Source: Atkinsonella hypoxylon (lineage: Eukaryota; Ascomycota; Sordariomycetes; Hypocreales; Clavicipitaceae). From it: 64,000 bases of DNA. This document shows positions 21,941 through 31,764 of the stretch, piece after piece. How positions within the stretch are numbered: the stretch's first letter is position 1; each line of letters begins with the position of its first letter. Location of the stretch: contig JFHB01000001.1 in the NCBI GenBank assembly GCA_000729835.1, positions 496,001 to 560,000 on the forward strand. The letters run 5' to 3'. Below the pieces are notes generated by a model, which saw only the letters and a program-made list of their open reading frames with translations, was not told the DNA's origin and ran no database searches. The position numbers and the translations under genes are program-made.

Positions 21941-22708
21941 TTCGGTAGTTAGTTCTATTGCTAATGCTAATGCCGGTTCTTAGATGTGTTGGAACAGTCA
22001 CAGTCAGACCTGTATGGTGTCTTTTACTGTAGGCACGGCGGTTGTGAATTTGAACATTGGAAAGAGGATAAATTCTCTCACATATGAGGAACCTAGGTAC
22101 ATTCAATACTCCCAACAAGATAAATGTTTATTGATGGGCGCAGCAGTGAGCTCTAGGACAACTAACGCTATGTGTTCACATTTTCAGACAAAATCTCCAA
22201 ACACAACTAGAGTCAATCCAGAGTTAACTAACAGTCACCACCAGGCCAGCGGAGATGGATCCCATTTGCCCACCACCCCTTGTCCAGCCGAGCCATTTCG
22301 TTACATTGCGCACTGCCGAAATTGTCACGAGATTGCCACGAACTAGCGCGGAAGAGGAAAACGAATCGAGAGATGCAAGGGAAATGCCGCGGTGAAATGC
22401 CTCGATAGTTAGTGTCCTCGACCAACCGGGTTGTTGATGTAGCCTAATGATAACTGCACATTTTTGGGGCATATTTGGTGTGCACCGGCGCGTTTCAAGA
22501 TTGCAAAGCCGCGAAGCCGGTTGGATCGATGGATGGGGACCTTGTTGGGGAATGGGAAATGGGAATGGCAGATGCAGCACTGCAACGTGGTCGGCCTCGT
22601 TCCCTGTATCCGGTGGCCACGATGACTTCGAGTACATGGGTACCGGGTGCGTCCAATCTTTGCCAGTTCAACTGGAGCTAGAACCTTGATTAGATACATG
22701 CAGCCGGA

Positions 22709-22774
22709 GCCTGAGTTAGGCCTGAGTTGGGCCTGAGTTGGGCCTGAGTTGGGCCTGAGCTGGGCCTGAGTTGA
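22709..22774. repeat. 11-bp tandem repeat GCCTGAGTTGG, six copies
   Basis: Six contiguous copies with single-base variants in the first, fifth and sixth. No coding context. Confidence 0.9.
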
Positions 22775-23280
22775 GCCTTACGTGCTGAGGCGTGGCCGTG
22801 AATTTATGTGATAGCCTCGTTATATGCATGCATGTATGCAAATGATGCATAAACTAAGTGATTCTGTCGCTGCTATTAGCTTCTATTACGGCTAGCTACT
22901 AGTTACTACTTTTCCCTAGTAACATGAGTAGTCGTTTGCAGCAGCAGAATCAATTGGCAGCGGCAGAAACCATTCACAGCAATGGAAGTTGTTAGAAGCA
23001 ACTGCACTATTCATCATCATCATCTTATGCTGTGATGTGTATAAAAGTCATAAAAGGTTCTAGGGTAGACAAGTACGTGTTGATTAAATAAACCGACTGT
23101 CCGTCCTATTACAGATACGCTGGGGTGGCCTTAGTCACAAAGATTCGGGCGAGGATTTTGGGTTGTGGCGCAGATGTCGCCCAGAGTCATCCGTTTTAAG
23201 CCTGAGCTCACACTCTCTCTCACCTTGTAAGCTTGCATGTGTGCTTGTAACTTGTGCTTGTACTCGTGCTTCCGTTTCCG

Positions 23281-23328
23281 CTTCTGCTTCTGCTTCTGCT
23301 TCTGCTTCTGCTTCTGCTTCTGCTTCTG
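23281..23328. repeat. CTTCTG hexamer microsatellite
   Basis: Eight exact copies, followed by degenerate CCCGTGCTG and CCCGTCTCTG repeats to about 23372. In one frame it would read as Ser-Ala repeats, but no gene is supported there. Confidence 0.9.
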
Positions 23329-23955
23329 CCCGTGCTGCCCGTGCTGCCCGTCTCTGCCCGTCTCTGCCCCTCTGCCTGGCCCAATGACACACGCTTGCCG
23401 GCTGCACCCTTTTTTCCCTTGATGACTGACATGTTTCTCTCCGCTCTTTCCTCGTCTTGACCTCCTTCCTTTCCTTCTCCTAGCAATGATACATCTTGCA
23501 TCTTCCTTCCACCATATACAACTTGAGTATCGTGGCCTTCTCATTATCTTATCTGAAATACCCATTCCGTCACCTCCCAGTATCCGATCGGCTCGGCGCC
23601 TCGTCTCTCCCAACTCTCCGTCACAATCCAGCTTGGGTTGGAGTACGGAATATCATCCCGTTCCAGCCGCCAACCATTTCCCACCATCTCCAACCACCCA
23701 CTCATTCAACTTTTCCCATACTTTCGTACTAGACCATCATTGACCCCCCTACCTCGACACCACTCACACGGTGACAGGAGCACTATTAGGCCCCGACACC
23801 AGTCACCACTTCGTTACTGCATTACCATCATCCCGTCCGACCATTATTCAACGTCGAATTTCGTCCTTTTGAATTCTCGGGACCGCGGCGTATCGTCCGC
23901 TCCCCTTTGTCAGCTTAGGATCTTGTTACTCGCACTCGCTATGCTCGCTGTCGCC

Positions 23956-24627
23956 ATGTCGTCATCTATCACTATCCCAGCTGCCCGATCTTCGGCCTCA
24001 CCTACTGCATTCCACACATCGACCAAGAATCTGGGTACCTCGTCCGCGAGCTCCTACTCAAGCTCACCTCCAAACTCGTCTCCTTCATCGAGCCCGAATA
24101 CTAGGACACCGCATTCGCGACGACCAAGTCTATTAAGTAAGTAGTGACAGTCAGTTTACTTGCATTGCTATCTGCATCCTATTAGATACGAATATCCTTC
24201 CATACACACCACTGCCGCCGATATAAACTGAACAGATACGTGAACTATTGGAGTTGAGGCACTGAGCTGACAAAGACGCTAGGCACAGCTCTGTCCAAGC
24301 AAGAAAGCACCGTCATCAACATCGGAGACCCTGATGGACCACCTCGTCTGGTGAGTCAAGTCTGCTGCTGCTGCTTTCTTGGGCCTCTATTGTGAGCTAA
24401 TGATGGCGCTAGATCTCCTACCTATCTTCCAGCCAGGGCTTCGTTTGGAATCCAGGTACGCTTACGGCACTCTTAATCTTGGCGCAAATCGTAGCTGACA
24501 AGGTGATGTAGAAATTTTCCTCCCCTCGTACGTCGACTGTGACTATGTCCCGCTGGAGAATACCCGTGAGCCGGTCCACGAAATCGTTCTCAGCGACGAG
24601 GAATCTCGCGAGATGCTTCCTCAATAA
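23956..24627 (+). CDS. Small four-exon protein, function unknown
   Basis: Four short exons, 23956-24136, 24283-24350, 24413-24455 and 24512-24627, join in one frame to give 135 residues. Every junction has good consensus (GTAAGT, GTGAGT, GTACGC donors; CTAG, CTAG, GTAG acceptors) and phases match, which is unlikely by chance. The N-terminal 60 residues are Ser/Thr/Pro-rich and disordered, ending with RRPSLLS. The rest reads STVINIGDPDGPPRL, then SYLSSSQGFVWNPEIFLPSY, then VDCDYVPLENTREPVHEIVL, ending in EMLPQ. I think related small proteins occur in other Sordariomycetes, but I cannot name a domain or function. ATG 23956 is preferred; 23941 is an in-frame alternative. No signal peptide is evident. 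Confidence 0.65.
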
Positions 24628-25879
24628 GTCAGACTCGCAAAAGGGTCTCTATTCTCTGGCCTTCGGAGTTGGAGACTTCTGTAATTAGATATGGGCTCGA
24701 TCTCGGTTTCGATTCATCTTTTCCAGCAGACGAACAGCTTACCTGGCTATGACGAATTTCCGGTCTTTTGGCATGCTTTTACACTTTTCCCTCTCAGAAC
24801 ATACTCTCTCAGCTTTGTCGCCCATTATTTCTTCTCGACTTGTAAATTTCAAAGCACTGCAGATTTATCATATTGTATTTCAAAATTGGCCCGCAGCAGT
24901 CGCGAAACCTAGGGACGGGTGTTCAAAGCAGCCTGGGTGGAAAACCTGGTTCTATCGGCAGTCTTCGCTGCTTGAAGTCGATCAGAGGCCAAGGTGCAGG
25001 TTCATGGGTAGGAAACGGATGATTAGCCAACAGACGCCACTCACTTACGGCGGCCAAGGCAGGGCTCTGGGGGGGCCATGGTGGCTATGGTTTATGACGG
25101 AGACTCCACGACGCCTGAGACTAGGGTTTTTTTTTTTTTTTGGTCTTGTTGGTATCTTCTCTTCTTTCAAGGTAGACTACGCGTGTGTCTGCTCCCAGCA
25201 GGAGCCTGGACTCTAGAGCGCACTGGTGTTTCTAGGCGTTTGAGGTGAATTGAATGTACAGATGTTTCTTTGACTATGAGACGTATTGTAGATGTGGGAG
25301 TCTGGTTTTGCATGAATGCCATCTAAGCAGCAGCAATAGACTGCTGCGTTTCCGACAGAATACCAAGTGTAAGCGAGAGCTCCCATGGTAGCAACCATAA
25401 TGACGGCTCGATTGCTTGGGCGGCGTCTGCCTCCCTGGACGGCTGAGAGACAACAAGTAGATGATGGCGCTGATGAACAAAGCCAGCCACCAGTAGGCCA
25501 GATTACAAGGAGTGGGTGAAGATGGTAACGTTGTGACTGTGTACGTGCTGTCCGTTTAACTGTCCATTGAGGTCCTCTGGCAAAATAAAAGCCAATTTCC
25601 TTTTGTTGCTTTTTTTTTAAAAAAAGACTTTTTCTATTTTTCATTTCCATTTCCATTTCCATTTATATATATATTTCAAAGAAATCAAAAATGCCCACCT
25701 GCGTCATCTTCATCTTTTCCGTATCCATCTTCCAACCACAGATGGACTTTCCGCCGCACCGCTCCGGTCTCCACTCGTAAACACAGAAACAAAACTCGCA
25801 CACCCGCATCCAATCTCGACACAGGAAAAAAAAAAAAAAAAGGACAGAAAGCACACTCATTGACAGAAACAAAAAAACC
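24628..25879. other. Intergenic region upstream of MIS14
   Basis: About 1.25 kb, presumably the 3' UTR of the small gene and the MIS14 promoter. It contains a 16-T run near 25126, a TTTCCA hexamer run near 25640-25664, and an A run near 25828. A 149-codon frame on the minus strand (25213-25662) has no recognisable features and includes the hexamer run. Confidence 0.55.
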
Positions 25880-26676
25880 ATGGACGACTCGCAGCACCGC
25901 CGCATCGAGCTCCAATCCCCAGACGACCTAGCCTACCTCCTCTCCAACGTCCGCAAAGCCGCAAAAGCGCACCTCGACGAAGCGCTCCCCGCGATCGAAG
26001 GCCAAAAGGAAGACACGCTCCGCGAGGAAATCACCACGCTCGTAAACCAGGTAAAAACTCCCACCGCCAAAAAATAAAAATAAAAATAAAAATAAAAATA
26101 AAAACCCCCCTATAAAAATCGACAACAAACCAAAAATAAATCAATTCATTTACAAACCTGGTTTTTGTTTTTTTTGTTTTAATATTTTAAAACCAGTACA
26201 TAGACGAGACATTCCGCCTCTCATCCGATAACCTCTCGATCAACGGTCTCCCCTTCACGTCAGCAGGGTACAAGACCTTCCGGACGCACGCCCCGCAGGC
26301 CTACGAGCCGTTCGACACGCGCAAGAGGCAGCGCGTCGCGGAGCTGATTTCGCGCGAGGAGAAGCTGCTAGAGGAGGTGGCCGCTCTGAAGCGCGGCGTG
26401 CCGGCGGCGGCGGCGGCCGAGCAGGCGAGGCGCGTGGCGGACGCGATGAGCAGGGACGAGCAGCTTGTGGGGGAGCGCAGGGCGTGCGTGGTCAGCGAGG
26501 CCGAGGGGTTGGGCCGCGTTTTGGCGATGGAGAGGGTGCCTAGGCAGGAGGGCGTCGAGGCTGGGTTTCGGGGTGCCGTCGAGGCGCTGGGGAGGTTGAA
26601 GAGGGATATGCCGGCTGTGGTGGCTAAGATGGAGAGGGCGAGCGTTGCGGGCGAGTATGTTGCGGAGGCGAGGTGA
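25880..26676 (+). CDS. MIS14: Kinetochore protein Mis14/Nsl1 (Mis12/MIND complex)
   Basis: Subunit of the four-protein MIND/Mis12 complex that bridges inner-kinetochore CENP-C to Ndc80. Exons 25880-26050 and 26197-26676 with a 146-nt AT-rich intron give 216 residues. The first exon encodes RRIELQSPDDLAYLLSNVR, and the second continues YIDETFRLSSDNLSINGLPF and YEPFDTRKRQRV, which together form the family signature. The C-terminal half is Ala/Glu/Arg-rich and helical, as expected for the rod-shaped complex. The intron contains five AAAAAT hexamers and T-rich runs, unusual beside the very GC-rich second exon. ATG 25880 follows an A-rich leader. Convergent with SEC14. Confidence 0.85.
26077..26104. 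repeat. AAAAAT hexamer run inside the MIS14 intron
   Basis: AAAAAT-type units repeated about five times within the intron. Simple A/T microsatellite, probably variable in length. Confidence 0.8.
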
Positions 26677-27298
26677 TTCTGCCTTTGACGGGGCCGGCTG
26701 TCATGTCGTTTGCTTCGACTGGCACATGTTCTGGTCCGTTTCCTTCGTTTGGCGTTTCGAGGTCGGCAAAGCAAGCACGCACATTTGATACCACTTGATA
26801 TATATATAATTTTTTTTTGAGGGGGGGGGAGGGGGGGAGACACTACCATCTTGGATGCACATCTTAAATTCGATCTATTGATCCCTTTGCTTTTCGGTGA
26901 CGGAGGGGAGGCCGTTTTTATATACCCAGTACCGTCGTCGTATTGATAGTTTGAAAAAAAAAAGAAGAAAAAAAGAGGAAAGGACAACCAAAATACATAG
27001 CATAGACAGATAAGAGCTCTAGGATTTTTTCTTCTTTTTCATCCCGTCGACTAACAGATCCCCTTCTCCCATGTGTCGAAGCCGTTCCTCTCATCCCGTT
27101 GGCCCCTAACCTACGGAACAGAGGACTTTCCACTTCTTAACGCTTTCTACTCCTCAACACGCTCGCCACTCTTCACCATTCCCAAAAAACACGAATCAAC
27201 AAACTTACGTGGTCCGTCCCGATAGCCTTCGGCCATAGCAGCAAAATGCTGTAAACTGAATAAATGCATATTGACTTCAAAGCAAAGCACAGCCGTGT
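26677..27298. other. Convergent MIS14/SEC14 intergenic region
   Basis: About 620 bp between stops, with G and A homopolymer runs (26818-26840 and 26955-26980). Presumably 3' UTRs. No gene seen. Confidence 0.6.
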
Positions 27299-28608
27299 TT
27301 ATGCGGCCGCAGTTTCCTTGGTTCCTGTGTTGACCTCTCCAGTGACGGGGGCGGCCCCAGCGTCGGGTGCGGCAGAACCATTATTCAGCGTCTCAATCTT
27401 TGAACCACTATTCTGGATGGTCTTGTCGTTGGCCCTGTTCTCCCACCAAGCTGGTCGTGCCCACTGGGGATCGTGCCATGGGCCAGCGTCGCTGTTCTCA
27501 CAGCCAGCCTCGCACTCGCAGGTGCCGCCAAACTCAACGGGCAAGCTTTCGGGATCGACGTGCTTCATCAGTTCGCTCTTATAACTACTGCCTAGAATGT
27601 GAATCTTCTTGACAGTGACAGGGTCGAGCCAGCCTTTGACGACGCTCCACACGGTTGAGAAACCCCAAGGCGCGTTGATCAGAAACAGCTTACCCAGGCG
27701 CTCAGGGTAATAGTTCTGGGAAATGACCGATGCCTGACGCACATAGGAGTAGACCGAGGGTACCTTGGTCAGAGTAACTCCCTTCAAGTCCATGATGGTG
27801 CAACACGTCTCCAAGAGGGCTCCAGCCTTGCGAGAGCAGGCGGGCAAGCGGGGATCGGCAACACGCTCGTATTCAACGGCGAGATTGGTCAACATGCGTT
27901 CGGCCGTAGTGATTTTATACATGGCAGTCAAGTCAATGCCGCCCAGGGTCTCGATATAGATGGGGCGGCCGTCCTAAATGGCGGAATGATAGGTGTCAAC
28001 GGATTTGTTCGCTTGATTTTATCGCGAATCTCATCTCTCGTCGAATCCCGATCATTCACTCACCTTGTCAGTCTTGTGGTAGAACTGCTTGTAGTACTTG
28101 GCAATACTAGGCTTCTCGGGATAGTCCCAGACAGGGACAGTCTCGTCTAGTTTGGTGTTGGCTCGCCATTTTTCAGTGTCGATGAACCTAGTCGAGAAGT
28201 AAGTCAGCGAGCCAAATTGGGGCATCTTATCCGGAGCGTGGAGATACTGCATACATGGCCTTGGACAGTTCGACATCCCACTTGCGGGCTCGCAGGAATC
28301 GCAGCTGGAGATCAACATTAGCATTCCTGGGCATTTCAGAAAACAATCCGCGAGCCTTTCACTCGTTTGCTCGAGCATGAAGCCGAAGAATCAGGCAAAG
28401 AGGCGACTGCTAGTGCAGGCGGATGCGGGCTCCCCCGTACCAAAGTCAATGTGTCCAGACGGTCCTTGTAACCCTCGGCCTCGAGCAACAGGCGCAGCTG
28501 GTGAACCTGTGCAATCTTTTCGGGGGTGAGATGACCAGCATGGCCATCTTGAGGCTCAGACGCCGTCGTAGGATAGTCATAGTTGTCGTACTTGGGGTCG
28601 AAATCCAT
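27299..28608 (-). CDS. SEC14: SEC14-type phosphatidylinositol/phosphatidylcholine transfer protein
   Basis: CRAL-TRIO lipid-transfer protein that supports Golgi secretion through phosphoinositide homeostasis. Four exons: 28608-28441, 28304-28255, 28187-28064 and 27973-27299, total 338 residues. Exon junctions rebuild the family blocks LRFLRARKWDVELSKAM, FIDTEKWR, and DGRPIYIETLGGIDL. Later come IMDLKGVTLTKVPSVYSYV, YYPERLGKLFLINAPWGFSTVW, and PVTVKKIHILGSSYKSEL, then LPVEFGGTCEC and the aromatic tail PWHDPQWARPAWW. The C-terminal 45 residues after this are low complexity. The 50-nt second exon is required for the CRAL-TRIO N-terminal helices. The Sec14 assignment is firm at family level; paralogues exist in fungi, but this pattern matches the main Sec14. 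Confidence 0.93.
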
Positions 28609-29906
28609 GGTGGATGGGTTGTTAGATTCAGGGATATTGCGGCAAAGGACGTTTTGTTCTGATGCGAGAAGATGAGGGAGAAAGGGGGGTTTTATTAAGC
28701 CCAGAGTAAACAAAACCGACGTCCCGCGGGTGATGGGAAGTGGGGAAGTCGAGACGGACCCAAGAGGAAAGGGAGGGAAAGGAAAGGAAAGGCTGGTGAC
28801 AGCTAGGAGAGACAAGACAAGGAAGAAGGTATGAAAGTGAGGAGAAAGACTATATCAAAGGGAAACGGGATCGAGAAATGCACGACGTAGGTCGAAGTAA
28901 ATTGATCTAATCAAATGGTGAAAAGCAAATTACAGTAGCGGAATTGCGGCAGCGGTGTTGTTGGAGGGGGGGGGACTTTTAGCGATCCCTTAGCGATCCC
29001 TTAGCGCTCCCTTAGCGCTCCCCTTGGCTCCAAACGCCCCTTGCTTAGGCCCCGAGCTCCCTGCCAGCTTCTCCCTGCTCTGGCAGGACAGGCAGATTGG
29101 CGGGCCCCCGAGCCCCTAGGCTCACAGGCTCCCCAGGCTCCCAGGCTCCCCAGGCTCAGGTGGGGGGGCTCAACCTGGCTGCGGTGACGACGTCGACGAC
29201 TCCGTATTCGCTAATAATGAAGACCAGCAACTGAGACCCAGAACAGGAGGCGGTACCTTTGCACACCAATTTCTACGTAGAGCTACATGTACCCATGCCT
29301 TTGCGCACTAGTGAAGGGGATTATAGGCTCGCATATTGCCGCCTATAGCCCCTACGACGCTAGCATCGAATAGCTAGGAAAGAATCGTAGGCAGTGCCTA
29401 CATTTTTTAATATGCTGATTGAGCGCGTTGTTGATGTGAAGCTGTTCTCGCAATATCAGTTGCGTCTAGGACTCGTTCTTAGAGGAAACAGAAGTACCTG
29501 CCGCACATGCGGTGCATTCTGGGCTGAGCTGCTACTTTCAAAATCCGTGCTGTTTATTAACATGACTTGCATCCGCTCTCGTCAGCATTGGTCACGGCCT
29601 CCAAATCTATCCCAGACGAGCCAGGACAGGGTATCTTCTCCAAACCAAGGGGCCCGTCACTACCCATGACGGCAACGCAGTTTGGCACTAACTTCGATTC
29701 CGCAGCCACATAGCGATAAGATTAGATTAGATTAGACCCAAAAAAAAAAAAAAAAAAAAAAAAAACACGAACGCCAATGGCGTCCCGAAATCATCCGCAG
29801 ACTCAATGTTGCTCTCCCAGGCCCCTTCCACCACGAGCCCAGAATGGCTCTCTGGTAAACATAGCTCGACATTGCCAGCACACATGACTCCCACGCCTCC
29901 TTGACC
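28609..29906. other. Divergent SEC14/MRX10 intergenic region
   Basis: About 1.3 kb. It contains an 11-bp tandem array (listed), GGCTCCCCA-type repeats at about 29110-29160, an ATTAG pentamer triplet near 29722, and a 26-A run near 29740. No recognisable gene. Confidence 0.55.
28979..29022. repeat. 11-bp tandem repeat TTAGCGATCCC, four copies
   Basis: Four contiguous 11-bp units; the last two carry the same A-to-C change (GCGCTCCC). It lies about 370 bp upstream of SEC14. Confidence 0.9.
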
Positions 29907-31163
29907 ATGAGAGGCTCCAAATGGACAACGCTCCATGTCGTCACTCGACACCTGCACAGCTCCGTCGCCATCAGACGACGGCCCCAACGCGCATTCCACC
30001 TCATCGCGCCAGCAAGCTTCCCTCGCAAACGACACTTCTTCACCTCGAACCCATACCTGTCTAATAACCCAGCCGACGAGACTACACCAAAAGTCCCAAA
30101 CGACCCCGGGCCACACGGTTCCGTCGCCAATGTCAAGCGCAAACCAACACGCGCCACCAAGGCCAAGACGTCTCTGCGACGCGTCGCCATCATAGCTCAG
30201 CAGCCCAAACGGACAGGGGACCAGGCCGCCCCCGAGACGGACGACGACCCTTCCACCACCATCAGCGCAACATGCGTGGCCGAGTCGTTCAACATGCCCT
30301 TGGTCGTGGAGATCCTCTCCTCCCACGGATTCGCCATCGACCCCGACAACACGGGCTTCGACGCCACTGAGGTCGTTCACGCCAGGGGCGTCAACGGCGG
30401 CGACATCTTCGTCTTCCCCTCCGGAACAATCGTCACGTGGTCGCTCCCTCCCGACGTGGTCACGAAGCAGATCCTTCGCGCGGCCGAAGACCCCCATCCC
30501 ACCGCCCTCCGGGAAGTAGAAGACCTCGACTTCAAATCCGACACGTCGCGGGCAGAAAGCACCATGAAGGGAGACATGGTCGTCCTCGGCACCCGAAGGG
30601 AACACAAAGACAACGACACGCTCGACACAACGCTGGCCAAAATCGCCTTCTCGTCCGGTCTGGCACGCAGCACGAAGCTGGCCGTCCTGGAGACCGCTCT
30701 GACGAACTACTTCGAGAGCACGCGCCACATACCCTCCATTCTATCCCACGGATCCGGCCTCCCGCTCGGCCGCAAGTTCATCCTCCAGAAGACGGGGGAA
30801 TTGCTCAGTCTCCGAGCCCGGCTGAATCACTACTCCGAGCTGACGGATTCGCTGCCCGACATCTTCTGGGACAGCAAATCGGAGCTCGGGTTAGAAGGCT
30901 ATTACGACCAGGTCGGCCGCGCGCTGGACGTCAACGTCCGCATCCGCGCGCTGAATCAGAAGATGGATTATGCGCAGGAGATTGCGACTGTTTTGCGGGA
31001 AATGTCCAGCGAACAGCACGGTACGCGCCTCGAAGTCATTATCATTGTGCTGATTTTCGTAGAAGTCATCTTTGAGGTGCGAAGAATTTTCTTGGAGCAT
31101 GGTCTCGAGAAAGAGGCGGCTAGAAGAGCAAACGCACCTGAGGATGCGGGGGTGTCGTCATGA
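29907..31163 (+). CDS. Mitochondrial DUF155 (RMD1/YagE) protein, MRX10/RMND1-like
   Basis: Single exon, 418 residues. The N-terminus is rich in Arg, Ser and Thr with almost no acidic residues for about 60 positions, a typical mitochondrial presequence. From about residue 110 it matches the DUF155 family: ATCVAESFNMPLVVEILSSHGF, GGDIFVFPSGTIVTWSLP, KIAFSSGLARSTKLAVLE, then PSILSHGSGLPLGRKFILQKTGELLSLR and LPDIFWDSKSELGLEGYYDQV. A C-terminal membrane segment (LEVIIIVLIFVEVIFEV) closes the domain. Human RMND1 and yeast Mrx10 are mitochondrial members that anchor or support mitochondrial translation; which yeast paralogue is closest is inferred from the presequence. ATG 29907 is preferred over an in-frame TTG two codons upstream. 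Confidence 0.85.
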   Translation: MRGSKWTTLHVVTRHLHSSVAIRRRPQRAFHLIAPASFPRKRHFFTSNPYLSNNPADETTPKVPNDPGPHGSVANVKRKPTRATKAKTSLRRVAIIAQQPKRTGDQAAPETDDDPSTTISATCVAESFNMPLVVEILSSHGFAIDPDNTGFDATEVVHARGVNGGDIFVFPSGTIVTWSLPPDVVTKQILRAAEDPHPTALREVEDLDFKSDTSRAESTMKGDMVVLGTRREHKDNDTLDTTLAKIAFSSGLARSTKLAVLETALTNYFESTRHIPSILSHGSGLPLGRKFILQKTGELLSLRARLNHYSELTDSLPDIFWDSKSELGLEGYYDQVGRALDVNVRIRALNQKMDYAQEIATVLREMSSEQHGTRLEVIIIVLIFVEVIFEVRRIFLEHGLEKEAARRANAPEDAGVSS

Positions 31164-31764
31164 CAAGACGAAAAAAACAAAAAAAAAAAAGAAGAAGAAG
31201 AAGAAAATAGGCTAATTGGATCAGTGATTTCAACTAGCAGAGGCGAAAAGAAGGGCAGGTGTAGAGACTATTCCCAATTATAATCACTCTTCTCGAATAA
31301 ACTCTACTCACATCTCGGCGTCAACACGCGTCCAAGGTCTATCCCCTCAATCACATACATCGGTTTTCAAGAGCACGCATTCAAACTGCAGGCGCAAGGC
31401 CCTACTGTTCCCATTATTCAATCGTCACAAAGAGCTGCTGTACAGATTTACTCCCTCCCTAATACATCGAAAGTCCGCTCCTGTCCATACTACTTGCCTC
31501 TCTTCACTGTGGAAATTAACAGGCCTTCCAACTTGACCCCTCTCCTCCCTAGCCCAGAACTGCAATATAAACCTACCCATTCAATGTTGACTTTCGCTCC
31601 TCATGCGCCGTATCCGTACAGAAGACAAAGAAAAGAACAAAAAAAAAGTCGTGATGAACAAAGAATCCCCTAAGGGGTTGAACAGCAGGCGATACGTAGC
31701 TGTTTCATGCTCCCTCTACCCTTCAATATATGTCCAGCCCAGTCCTCCTCGCTCAACGTAATGA
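31164..31764. other. Convergent intergenic region
   Basis: About 600 bp between the MRX10-like stop and the stop of the Q/P-rich gene. It starts with an A-rich and GAA run near 31175-31205 and is otherwise unremarkable 3' UTR-like sequence. Confidence 0.6.

Larger units (their letters stand above)
21124..23955. other. Divergent RPT3 / small-protein intergenic region with repeats
   Basis: About 2.8 kb without a recognisable gene. It holds a CGGAGTA heptamer array, an 11-bp GCCTGAGTTGG array, and a CTTCTG hexamer array (listed separately). Open frames across the hexamer array are repeat artefacts. The CT-rich stretch after 23400 looks like the promoter and leader of the gene starting at 23956. 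Confidence 0.6.

Noticed and set aside
21871..23372. Possible CRISPR-like or centromeric array
   Set aside because: The three arrays here have different short units without unique spacers; they are ordinary microsatellites.
23131..23613. Frames rich in QK, AE or RS repeats (-)
   Set aside because: These are translations of the CTTCTG hexamer microsatellite in three frames, not a gene.
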